12,041 bases of DNA, taken from an uncultured Pseudomonadota bacterium (GTDB taxonomy: Bacteria; Myxococcota_A; UBA796; UBA9615). Position numbers and translations under genes: made by a program. Location: NCBI GenBank assembly GCA_937907595.1, contig CALCXL010000644.1:1-12041 (forward strand), read 5' to 3'. The notes beneath the pieces are model-generated. The model was not told where the DNA came from. It ran no database searches and worked only from the letters and a program-made list of their open reading frames with translations. Below are positions 1-6,333 of this stretch, piece after piece (the first letter of the stretch is position 1; each line of letters opens with the position of its first letter).

Positions 1-1
1 C

Positions 2-688
2 GCGGCCCTGGGGGCGGCGCTGTTGGCCTCCGCGCAGCTGGGCGATGACCCGCGCGCTGCGTCCTACCCGGTCGCCCTCGGGCCCGACGCCGGCGACGTC
101 GAGGCTGCGTTGCGCGACTTTGGCCAGCAGCCCGAGCGTCCGGCCGACCTGGAGGCCAGGGTCGCCGACCTCATCGCCCAGGGCCGCGTGGTGGGCTGGG
201 TGCAGGGCCGCCTGGAGGTCGGGGCGCGCTCCCTGGGCCGCCGGAGCATCCTGGCCGACCCCACCCAGGTCGCCCTGCGGGACGCGGTCAACGCCCGGGT
301 GAAGTTCCGCGAGCCCTGGCGGCCCTACGCTCCCAGCATGACCGCCGCCGCCGCCCGGCAGGTGCTGGGGCACGATCGCCCGCGCCCCCACATGATCGTC
401 GCGGACGCCGTGCCCGAGGCGCAGGCCTGCCGCCTGGCCGGGGTGGTGCATGTCGACGGCACCCTGCGGCCCCAAGTCGTCGACCCGGTCGAGCAGCCCC
501 GGTACCACCGGCTGCTGGAGGCGGTGGGCGAGCGCATCGGCGTCGAGGCGGTGCTCAACACCAGCTTCAACCTGCGCGGCGAACCCCCCGTCTGCACCGC
601 GCGCGACGCCCTCCGCACCTTCGTGTCTTCGGCGATGGACGCCGTGGCCATCGGGCCCTTCTTGCTGAGCAAGCCCCCGGCCCGCTGA
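2..688 (+). CDS. Carbamoyltransferase (NodU/CmcH family), C-terminal part, 5' truncated by window
   Basis: This family transfers a carbamoyl group from carbamoyl phosphate, via a carbamoyl-adenylate, to a hydroxyl on a sugar or secondary metabolite. The reading frame is open to the window edge, so 228 residues remain and the N-terminal Kae1/HypF-like catalytic half lies outside. What remains matches the family's C-terminal half. A GRVVGWVQGRLEVGARSLG segment (about residues 61-79) ends in RRSILADP, followed by VKFREPWRPYAPS (about 90-102), HVDGTLRPQVV (about 140-150) and LNTSFNLRGEPP (about 175-186). It ends with the usual AIGPFLLSK. Family members usually read EFGPRALGNRSIL where this one reads EVGARSLGRRSIL. 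The TTG at position 23 is internal, not a start. The acceptor substrate cannot be told from this fragment, and no biosynthetic partner is visible downstream. Family confidence is high; function is unknown beyond the reaction class. Confidence 0.9.
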   Translation, partial: AALGAALLASAQLGDDPRAASYPVALGPDAGDVEAALRDFGQQPERPADLEARVADLIAQGRVVGWVQGRLEVGARSLGRRSILADPTQVALRDAVNARVKFREPWRPYAPSMTAAAARQVLGHDRPRPHMIVADAVPEAQACRLAGVVHVDGTLRPQVVDPVEQPRYHRLLEAVGERIGVEAVLNTSFNLRGEPPVCTARDALRTFVSSAMDAVAIGPFLLSKPPAR

Positions 689-727
689 GTCTCTGTCGGG
701 CGGCCGCAAGAAAAGCAGCGTTTCCCC

Positions 728-764
728 CCCGATCGGGCTCCCGCGGGCGGCCGTACCCGGGTAC
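728..764. repeat. Two perfect palindromes in the promoter gap before the lipoprotein gene
   Basis: CCCGATCGGG (728-737) and GTACCCGGGTAC (753-764) are perfect inverted repeats with no spacer. The second overlaps the first bases of the candidate -10 element at 762-767, a position where a bound dimeric regulator would block transcription. The nine-base sequence GGGCGGCCG also occurs twice in the gap, at 698-706 and 745-753. An operator role is inference: short GC-rich palindromes are common by chance in such DNA. Confidence 0.35.
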
Positions 765-799
765 CCTGCTCCCCTGCTCCCCGTTCCCGATTTCGGAGG
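759..799 (+). promoter_or_regulatory. Candidate extended -10 and Shine-Dalgarno site for the lipoprotein gene
   Basis: GGGTACCCT at 759-767 fits an NGnTAnnnT extended -10 pattern, with the hexamer TACCCT at 762-767. No convincing -35 is visible. Transcription would start near 774, giving a leader of about 31 bases. That leader begins inside a pyrimidine-rich stretch containing CCCTGCTC twice in tandem (764-779). GGAGG at 795-799 sits five bases before the ATG at 805 and fixes that start. The rest of the 689-804 gap shows no U-tract terminator for the upstream gene. Confidence 0.4.
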
Positions 800-804
800 T
801 TCCC

Positions 805-3672
805 ATGCGCCCGACCGCCAGCATCCTGTCCTACCTGCTCGCCCTCACCGGGGCCCTGGTCCTCGCCGGCTGCCCCACGGGCGACGACGACGACTCCAGC
901 GGCTCCGACGACGACGACACCGCGGTCGACGACGACGACACCGCGGTCGACGACGACGACACCGCGGCCGACGACGACGACACCGCGGTCGACGACGACG
1001 ACACGGCGGACGACGACGACAGCACCCCCATCGACTACGGCGAGCCGCCGACCGCCACGGTCACCCTGGTGCCCGCCAGCCCCTCGTCCGACGACGTGCT
1101 CCTGGCGTCGATCACCACGTCCGACCCCGAGTCCATGCCCGTGACCGTGTCCATCCGCTGGACCGTCGACGGCAGCCCCGCCCCGGCCTACGACAACTCC
1201 ACCATCGTGCCCGGCGGCGCCACCAGCGCGGGCGAGGTCTGGGCCGTGGAGGTCCTGCCGAACGACGGCGGGCAGGACGGCGCCCCGGCCACGGACAGCG
1301 TGACCATCGGCAACCAGCCGCCGGTGCTCTACGCGGTCAGCATCCTCCCCCTGGCGCCGGCCGAAGGCGACGACGTCGTGGCCACCCCCGGCGGCACGTC
1401 GGATCCGGAGGGCGACGCCGTCACGGTGTCCGTCGCCTGGTTCGTCAACGGGGTCGACTCCGGCGTCACCGGCAACACGCTCACCTCCGCCGACTTCGAC
1501 AAGGGCGACGCCATCCACGCCGTCGCCACCCCGAACGACGGCAGCGCCGACGGCGGCGCGGTCACCTCCAACACGGTGACGGCCGTGAACACCGCGCCCA
1601 CCGCCACGGGCGCCACGGTCGACCCGGCCGCCGGCTTCGAGGACACGGTCTTCACCTGCTCCGGCGAGGGCTTCGCCGACGTCGACGGCGACGCCGAGGG
1701 CTGGCTGTACACCTGGGTGATCAACGGCATCTTCAACGTGCCTGGCGCCTCCCTGGACGGGGCCTCCTTCAACCGCGGCGACTACCTGGTCTGCCAGGCC
1801 TGGGCCACGGACGGCGCCCTGGCCAGCGCGATGGTCTCCTCCGCGCCCCTCCTGGTGGGCAACACCGCGCCCACCCTGGCCGGCGCGACCATCACCCCCG
1901 ATCCGGCCACCAGCTCCAACGCCCTGACGGCGGTGCCCGGGCTCGCCGCGGACATCGACGACGACACGGTCTCTTTCAGCTACGCCTGGACGGTGGACGG
2001 CGCGCCCGCGGGGGGCGACATGCCCGTCCTGGCCGCCTCCGAGTTCGCGCGCGCCGACGCCGTGGCGGTGGAGGTCACCCCCTGGGACGGCACCGACGCC
2101 GGCGTTCCGGTGCTCAGCGCCTCGGTGACCATCGGGAACTCGGCGCCCGCCTTCACGGGCGTGGAGCTGGTCTACGACGTCGCCAGCGACTCCTACCTGG
2201 CGAGCGGGCTGGGCTGGAGCGACGCCGACGGCGACGCTGAGGGCTACGTCTACGCCTGGGCCAACAGCGCCGGCGCACTCGGCGAGACCGGCTCGGTGCT
2301 GGCCTCGGCGTCCCTGACCGCGCCGGACACGGTCACCGTGACCTTGACGGCCGACGACGGCACGGAGCTGGGCAACACGCTGAGCTCCGCCACGCAGGAC
2401 TTCGGCCCCATGGCGGAGATGAGCCCGCCCCGCATGGACTTCGGTGAGGTCAACCTGGGCTGCGAGCCCACCGGCGGCCTCGTGGTGCACAACGCGGGCA
2501 CCACCCTGCTGACCATCACGGCGATCACCCTCACGGAGACGGTGGGCAGCGGCTACTTCACGGTGCCCGTCGCGGGCGCCGTGCCGATCCTGGTGGGGCC
2601 GAGCGGCAGCGTCACCATCGAGGTGAACTACGACGCCTTCGACGAGTCGGAGGCCGCAGCGGACCTGGAGGTGGTGACCAACGACCCGGCCACCCCGTCC
2701 GTGGTGGTGCCCATCACCGCCTCGTCGCGCCTCGGAGACATCTACGAGGAGCAGTTCGTGGGCTACTGGGACATCCACCCCTACGAGCTGGAGTACGTCC
2801 CCGCCGTGGAGATCACGGAGATCGACCACGACTACGACTTCCCCTTCACCGGCTTCATCTACGACCCCGTCCTCAACACGATGGACATGGACGAGAGCAT
2901 CAGCACCGGAGAGCTCACGATCATCCGCTACGTGCCGCTGGGCGTGGGCTGCGTGGACAACCTGGCCCCCATCGTGGTCGCCTCCCTGGTGCCCAGCACG
3001 CCCGCGGCCTGCGTGGCCACGGAGATCGACACCTCGGGCTCCTACGATCCCGACGGCGACGCCTTCGACTTCCGCTTCGACATGCTGGCGGCGCCCGCCG
3101 GCTCGGACGTGGGCGGGGACTTCGTCTCGCAGACCGCCGACACAGTGTCGGTCCTGACCGATCTGGCCGGCGACTACGAGCTGGCGATCAGCGGCCGGGA
3201 CGAGCACGGCGCCGAGGGCGAGGCGGTCTCGGTCCTCTTCACCGGCGCCGACGCCACGGCCGCCGGCTCCAACAGCCCCGTCGCGGACGCGGGGCCGGAC
3301 GTGGCGGCGTCGGGCAGCGGACGTTGCTTCGAGGCGGCCTACGGTTCGTTGGACTGCACGGAGTGCTTCGCTGAGGCGGTGCGCCTCGACGGCACGGCGT
3401 CGGTGGATCCCGACGGCACCGGGCTCGTCTACTCGTGGTCCCCCAGCGGCAGCGATCTCGAGATCCTGGAGGGCGGCGACTCCGCGACCCCCCTGGTCGG
3501 CCTGCCCGACGGCGTCGACGACATGCCGGGCATCTTCGTCGAGTACTCCGACACGTTCGAGCTGACCGTCACGGACTGCGATGGCCTGTCCGATACGACC
3601 ACGGTGGAGGTCATCATCACCTGCACCGCGCCGCCCGCGGTCAACGTCGGGCCTCCCGTCCAGGACGAATGA
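805..3672 (+). CDS. Large exported lipoprotein with poly-Asp tether, Ig-like repeats and PKD-like domains
   Basis: This is probably a surface or periplasmic structural or binding lipoprotein of 955 residues; no enzyme motif is visible. Residues 1-22 form a lipoprotein signal peptide with a hydrophobic core and lipobox LAGC, so Cys23 would be lipidated. Residues 27-72 are an Asp-rich tether of DDDDTAV-type units. Residues ~79-533 hold five Ig/cadherin-like repeats. Each has a D-x-(E/D) motif and a Trp exactly 12 residues later (D107/W119, D200/W212, D292/W304, D383/W395, D473/W485). Most end in a VTIGN-type junction. Residues ~540-640 resemble an ASH/HYDIN ('choice-of-anchor D') domain, 641-716 are unrecognised, and ~720-815 and ~824-940 look PKD-like. 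C285/C330 and C716/C736 could form disulfides, and the last domain has five Cys. A good GGAGG precedes the ATG. No C-terminal anchor or sorting motif is seen. Ligand and role are unknown. Confidence 0.9.
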   Translation: MRPTASILSYLLALTGALVLAGCPTGDDDDSSGSDDDDTAVDDDDTAVDDDDTAADDDDTAVDDDDTADDDDSTPIDYGEPPTATVTLVPASPSSDDVLLASITTSDPESMPVTVSIRWTVDGSPAPAYDNSTIVPGGATSAGEVWAVEVLPNDGGQDGAPATDSVTIGNQPPVLYAVSILPLAPAEGDDVVATPGGTSDPEGDAVTVSVAWFVNGVDSGVTGNTLTSADFDKGDAIHAVATPNDGSADGGAVTSNTVTAVNTAPTATGATVDPAAGFEDTVFTCSGEGFADVDGDAEGWLYTWVINGIFNVPGASLDGASFNRGDYLVCQAWATDGALASAMVSSAPLLVGNTAPTLAGATITPDPATSSNALTAVPGLAADIDDDTVSFSYAWTVDGAPAGGDMPVLAASEFARADAVAVEVTPWDGTDAGVPVLSASVTIGNSAPAFTGVELVYDVASDSYLASGLGWSDADGDAEGYVYAWANSAGALGETGSVLASASLTAPDTVTVTLTADDGTELGNTLSSATQDFGPMAEMSPPRMDFGEVNLGCEPTGGLVVHNAGTTLLTITAITLTETVGSGYFTVPVAGAVPILVGPSGSVTIEVNYDAFDESEAAADLEVVTNDPATPSVVVPITASSRLGDIYEEQFVGYWDIHPYELEYVPAVEITEIDHDYDFPFTGFIYDPVLNTMDMDESISTGELTIIRYVPLGVGCVDNLAPIVVASLVPSTPAACVATEIDTSGSYDPDGDAFDFRFDMLAAPAGSDVGGDFVSQTADTVSVLTDLAGDYELAISGRDEHGAEGEAVSVLFTGADATAAGSNSPVADAGPDVAASGSGRCFEAAYGSLDCTECFAEAVRLDGTASVDPDGTGLVYSWSPSGSDLEILEGGDSATPLVGLPDGVDDMPGIFVEYSDTFELTVTDCDGLSDTTTVEVIITCTAPPAVNVGPPVQDE
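907..1020 (+). repeat. 21-base tandem repeat encoding the poly-Asp tether
   Basis: Four in-frame 21-base units (907-927, 928-948, 949-969, 970-990) read GACGACGACGACACCGCGG followed by TC or CC. They are followed by an 18-base unit (991-1008) and a final GAC run (1009-1020). Each unit encodes DDDDTA plus V or A. The first two units are identical and the third and fourth differ from them by at most one base. This suggests recent expansion or gene-conversion-like homogenisation, and the copy number may vary between strains. All length changes by whole units keep the reading frame. Confidence 0.95.
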
Positions 3673-3702
3673 CCTCCTGAGGGGGCGCGGAGCCCGGCTT
3701 CC

Positions 3703-3710
3703 GGTATCCT
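3703..3710 (+). promoter_or_regulatory. psd: Candidate -10 element giving a near-leaderless psd transcript
   Basis: GGTATCCT at 3703-3710, within CGGTATCCT (3702-3710), contains the hexamer TATCCT, and only nine bases separate it from the psd ATG. Transcription would begin around 3717, leaving about three leader bases or none. This agrees with the absence of a purine-rich ribosome binding site at the usual distance (the bases before the ATG are CCGCGCCCC). The whole gap between the lipoprotein stop and psd is 47 bases, so read-through from upstream is also possible. Confidence 0.35.
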
Positions 3711-3719
3711 CCGCGCCCC

Positions 3720-4550
3720 ATGAAGGACGGCCTCATCATCACCGGGCTCTCGCTCGTCCCCCGCAACCTGGTCAGCCGGGTCATGGGGATGTTCGGGCGC
3801 AGCCACCTCCCCCGCTTCCTGCTCGATCCGATCCTTCGGTGGTACGTGGGGCACTACGGGGTGAACCTGTCTGAGTGCGTCGGCGGGCTGGGCGACTACA
3901 ACTCCCTGGTCGACTTCTTCACGCGGCCCCTGCTGCCTGAGGCCCGACCCATCTGCCCGGACCCCGACGCCATCGTCTCCCCCGTGGACGGCAAGGTCTA
4001 CGCCATCGGCGCCATCGTCGACGGACGGCTGCCCCAGGCCCCGGACCTGGACTACGCGGTGGCGGACCTGCTGGGCGGCGACGATCGCTACGAGGGCGGG
4101 CAGTTCGCGGTCATCTACCTGTCGCCGAAGGACTACCACCGGGTGCACACGCCCCGGGAGGGCAGCGTGGTCGGCTGGCGTTACCGCCCGGGGGAGCTGT
4201 GGCCGGTCTTCCCCGCCGCCACGCGCAAGGTGCGGGACCTCTTCGCGAAGAACGAGCGCATGGTCGCGCGGCTGGACACCGACGCGGGGGAGATCGCGGT
4301 GGTGATGGTGGGCGCGTTCGGCGTCGGCCGCATGCGCACGACCTTCTGCGACCTGATCAGCAACGCCGGCGAGCCCCGGGTGGACGGCGCGGTCGAGCCG
4401 CCGATGGCGATCGAGCGGGCCGGCGAGTTGGGCCGCTTTGAGATGGGCAGCACCGTGGTCCTGGTCTTTCCCGCCGGCCGCGCGCTGTGGTCGGTGGAGC
4501 CCGGCGCCACCGTGCGGCTGGGCGAGCGCATCGGCGGCATCCCCGCCTGA
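3720..4550 (+). CDS. psd: Phosphatidylserine decarboxylase proenzyme
   Basis: The enzyme converts phosphatidylserine to phosphatidylethanolamine at the inner membrane, using a pyruvoyl group made by self-cleavage. The 276-residue proenzyme carries the family's landmarks: GDYNSLVDFFTRPL (58-71), SPVDG with Asp90, DYHRVHTP with His140 and His143, and the cleavage site MGST (242-245) near the C-terminus. By family analogy, cleavage between Gly243 and Ser244 gives a ~243-residue beta chain and a ~33-residue alpha chain whose new N-terminus is the pyruvoyl group. Asp90, His143 and Ser244 correspond to the E. coli catalytic Asp-His-Ser set. The common site is LGST; Met replaces Leu here, probably tolerated. 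The protein is shorter than E. coli Psd. No pssA lies nearby. It converges with the carotenoid oxygenase gene, leaving 14 bases between the stops. The start is the only ATG that keeps the conserved N-terminus, though it has no Shine-Dalgarno site. Confidence 0.96.
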   Translation: MKDGLIITGLSLVPRNLVSRVMGMFGRSHLPRFLLDPILRWYVGHYGVNLSECVGGLGDYNSLVDFFTRPLLPEARPICPDPDAIVSPVDGKVYAIGAIVDGRLPQAPDLDYAVADLLGGDDRYEGGQFAVIYLSPKDYHRVHTPREGSVVGWRYRPGELWPVFPAATRKVRDLFAKNERMVARLDTDAGEIAVVMVGAFGVGRMRTTFCDLISNAGEPRVDGAVEPPMAIERAGELGRFEMGSTVVLVFPAGRALWSVEPGATVRLGERIGGIPA

Positions 4551-4564
4551 TCGCGCCGGTCGGC

Positions 4565-6220
4565 TCAGCCGTCCTCGTTCATCATCGGCCAGCCGCCGCC
4601 GATGCCCGTGAAGATGCGGTGGAAGGTGATCGGCACCGTCACCGGGATCCAGATCCGCGCCAGCAGGGCCTCGGGGGGCAGGGGGATCGGCTCTGCGGGC
4701 TCCTCGGCGGTGCCGCCGTTGGAGGGCAGGGCCTGGCTGGCGATGACCGCCAGGTAGCTGCGGTCCCGGGTGCCGTCGTAGACCAGGGTGAGCACGTAGC
4801 CGTCGTCCTCGTCGGTGCCGCCGCGGCGGGGCACGAAGATGGGCTCCGACGGGATCTGCTCGTCCCCCAAGGTGAAGCGCTGCGCCGTCTTGTTGACGAC
4901 ATCGACCTTGCACAGCGTGTCCCACAGGCAGTTGTAGGAGGCGTGCACGCTGGAGTGGGCGGCCATGTAGATGTAGCGGTACTCCCGGTTGAACGCCCGC
5001 GGCGAGACCCGGCAGAACTCCGAGGAGATGTCGGCCAGGACCTCGATCTCGAAGGACTTCGCGTCCACCACCTTGCTGTCGTTGGTCAGCCTCACCGAGG
5101 AGCGCACCAGCCGCGAGGGCTGCACCGTGCGCGGGTAGTCCTTGGTGTGGATCGACATCACGAAGTCCTTCACCCCCGACTCGTAGTCGTCGTAGAGGAT
5201 GAAGTCGGCGTGCAGCTTGCCGTCCTTCTCGTAGGCGTTGGCGAAGTGCCACAGCCAGAAGCGCCCTTGGTCGTTGCCCGGACCCGGGTCCAGCAGCACG
5301 TTGGCGATGGCCTTGCCCGGGTCGTTCAGGTCGATGACCACCAGCCGCGTCCTGCCGTTGCTGTCCCAGACGTAGTTGTCGGCCAGCGTGCCCAGGTCGT
5401 CCATCATCCGCGACAGGTCGATGCCCACCGGCGGGATCAGGAACAGCGCGTAGCGCTCGCTGACGATGAAGTCGTGCAGCCAGGGGTAGGCCGGCAGGTC
5501 CACCTTCGCCAGCGACGTGGGCGGGCCCTGCCGCGGGAAGGTGTAGAGCTGGAGCTGCGTGTCGTCGATGCGCTTCTTGACGCAGTTGAGGTGCAGGTGC
5601 GGCAGCAGACCGTAGTTGAGGATCGTGTCCCGCTTGCGGTTGTAGTGGTAGTGCGCCGACAGGTGCTCGCTCTTGTGCACGGCGCCGTCGAAGTCGGTGT
5701 CGTGGATGCTGTCCAGGGGGCGGTCGCTCAGCTCCACGGGCAGCCCGCCCTCGTACATGGCGAAGAGCCGGTCCTGCCACATCATGGGCTGGGTGTTGGC
5801 GGTGTTGAAGGTCCGGGCGCCCTGGAAGGGCAGCACCGTGTGCGCGTTCATGTTGAAGTGGTTGACCTCCATCACGCCGGCCTTCTGGGCCTGGCGGTAG
5901 TCGTCGCTGCGCACGATGCGGGACCAGGCCACCACCTTGCCGCCGTTGATGCGCACCCGGTGGATGCCGCCCTGGCCGTCGAACCAGGAGTTCACGGGCT
6001 CGCCCAGCACCGTGAAACTCACCGGCCCCGACGCCAGGAAGTCGCCGTTGAGGTCGTCGGGCACCGTGCCCTCCACCTCGCGGATCGGCTCGCCCGTCTC
6101 CCGTCGGCTGATCTCCCGGGGGAGCTCGTGCCGCAGGCTGTTGAACAGCCCCCCCCAGCGCTCCGGGATCGGCGGAGGGTAGGGGACGGGCGACTGGTCG
6201 ATGGGCGGCACGGCGGACAT
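4565..6220 (-). CDS. Carotenoid oxygenase family protein (RPE65/CCD/lignostilbene dioxygenase superfamily)
   Basis: This is a seven-bladed-propeller, non-haem Fe(II) enzyme family that cleaves double bonds of carotenoids, apocarotenoids or stilbenes. The protein has 551 residues from the chosen start, with no signal peptide, so it is probably cytosolic or membrane-peripheral. Family signatures appear in order: GTVPDDLNGDFLASGP (51-66), WFDGQGGIHRVR (79-90), MYEGGLP (155-161), SAHYHYN (188-194), WLHDF (247-251), WHFANAYEKDG (324-334), EPIFVPRRGGTDEDDGYVL (459-477) and ITFHR (531-535). The four iron-binding His are predicted as His190, His249, His325 and His534, all present. ATG at 6220 is preferred because AGGAGG (complement of 6225-6230) lies four bases upstream; a TTG at 6256 would lie over the predicted promoter. 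The gene is divergent from the kinase-cyclase gene. The substrate is unknown; no carotenoid synthesis or rhodopsin gene is in the window. Confidence 0.93.
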   Translation of the reverse strand: MSAVPPIDQSPVPYPPPIPERWGGLFNSLRHELPREISRRETGEPIREVEGTVPDDLNGDFLASGPVSFTVLGEPVNSWFDGQGGIHRVRINGGKVVAWSRIVRSDDYRQAQKAGVMEVNHFNMNAHTVLPFQGARTFNTANTQPMMWQDRLFAMYEGGLPVELSDRPLDSIHDTDFDGAVHKSEHLSAHYHYNRKRDTILNYGLLPHLHLNCVKKRIDDTQLQLYTFPRQGPPTSLAKVDLPAYPWLHDFIVSERYALFLIPPVGIDLSRMMDDLGTLADNYVWDSNGRTRLVVIDLNDPGKAIANVLLDPGPGNDQGRFWLWHFANAYEKDGKLHADFILYDDYESGVKDFVMSIHTKDYPRTVQPSRLVRSSVRLTNDSKVVDAKSFEIEVLADISSEFCRVSPRAFNREYRYIYMAAHSSVHASYNCLWDTLCKVDVVNKTAQRFTLGDEQIPSEPIFVPRRGGTDEDDGYVLTLVYDGTRDRSYLAVIASQALPSNGGTAEEPAEPIPLPPEALLARIWIPVTVPITFHRIFTGIGGGWPMMNEDG

Positions 6221-6224
6221 GGGA

Positions 6225-6230
6225 CCTCCT
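6225..6230 (-). promoter_or_regulatory. Shine-Dalgarno site fixing the carotenoid oxygenase start
   Basis: The minus strand reads AGGAGG, four bases before the ATG at 6220-6218. This perfect site decides for this start over the upstream in-frame TTG at 6256-6254, which has no such site. Confidence 0.8.
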
Positions 6231-6246
6231 GGCGGTTGGCCCGGCG

Positions 6247-6255
6247 ATGCTAACA
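6247..6255 (-). promoter_or_regulatory. Candidate extended -10 of the carotenoid oxygenase gene
   Basis: The minus strand reads TGTTAGCAT, a perfect TGnTAnnnT extended -10. Transcription would start near 6240 and give a leader of about 20 bases containing the AGGAGG site. No -35 of the TTGACA type is visible at the usual distance, which is acceptable for an extended -10 promoter. It lies 48 bases from the divergent element at 6304-6312. Confidence 0.45.
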
Positions 6256-6303
6256 AGCGCGGGCCCCTCGCAGCGCCGCTGGGGCCATCCCAGGCGGCCC
6301 CGC

Positions 6304-6329
6304 TGGTAGGATTCGCCTCCCCCGGGAGG
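6304..6329 (+). promoter_or_regulatory. Candidate extended -10 and Shine-Dalgarno site of the kinase-cyclase gene
   Basis: TGGTAGGAT at 6304-6312 is a perfect TGnTAnnnT extended -10, and GGGAGG at 6324-6329 lies four bases before the ATG at 6334. Transcription would start near 6319, giving a leader of about 15 bases. It faces away from the promoter candidate at 6247-6255, so the 113-base gap could serve as a shared divergent control region. No clear repeat of a dimeric operator is seen between the two. Confidence 0.45.
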
Positions 6330-6333
6330 ATCG

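Noticed and set aside
23..25. TTG as the start of the carbamoyltransferase gene
   Set aside because: The frame stays open to the window edge with family-like sequence, and the remaining protein would lack the catalytic half. The gene begins outside the window.
325..3207. A 960-codon minus-strand open frame with a VVVVDRGVVVV-type repeat
   Set aside because: The repeat is the reverse reading of the poly-Asp tether repeat, and the frame runs through two real genes and the gap between them. It is a shadow frame.
805..4550. Lipoprotein and psd as a functional operon
   Set aside because: They are on the same strand and 47 bases apart, but psd has its own promoter candidate and the functions show no link. 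Co-transcription remains possible but is not supported.
4555..4564. GCCG-GT-CGGC inverted repeat between psd and the oxygenase gene as a terminator
   Set aside because: The stem is only four pairs with a two-base loop and there is no T-tract on either strand.
6254..6256. TTG start giving the carotenoid oxygenase 12 extra residues
   Set aside because: It has no ribosome binding site and would overlap the predicted -10, while the ATG at 6220 has a perfect AGGAGG.
6316..6329. CCTCCC/GGGAGG hairpin that could hide the kinase-cyclase ribosome binding site
   Set aside because: The full stem leaves a two-base loop, and the predicted transcription start near 6319 lies inside the left arm, so the full hairpin would not be transcribed.
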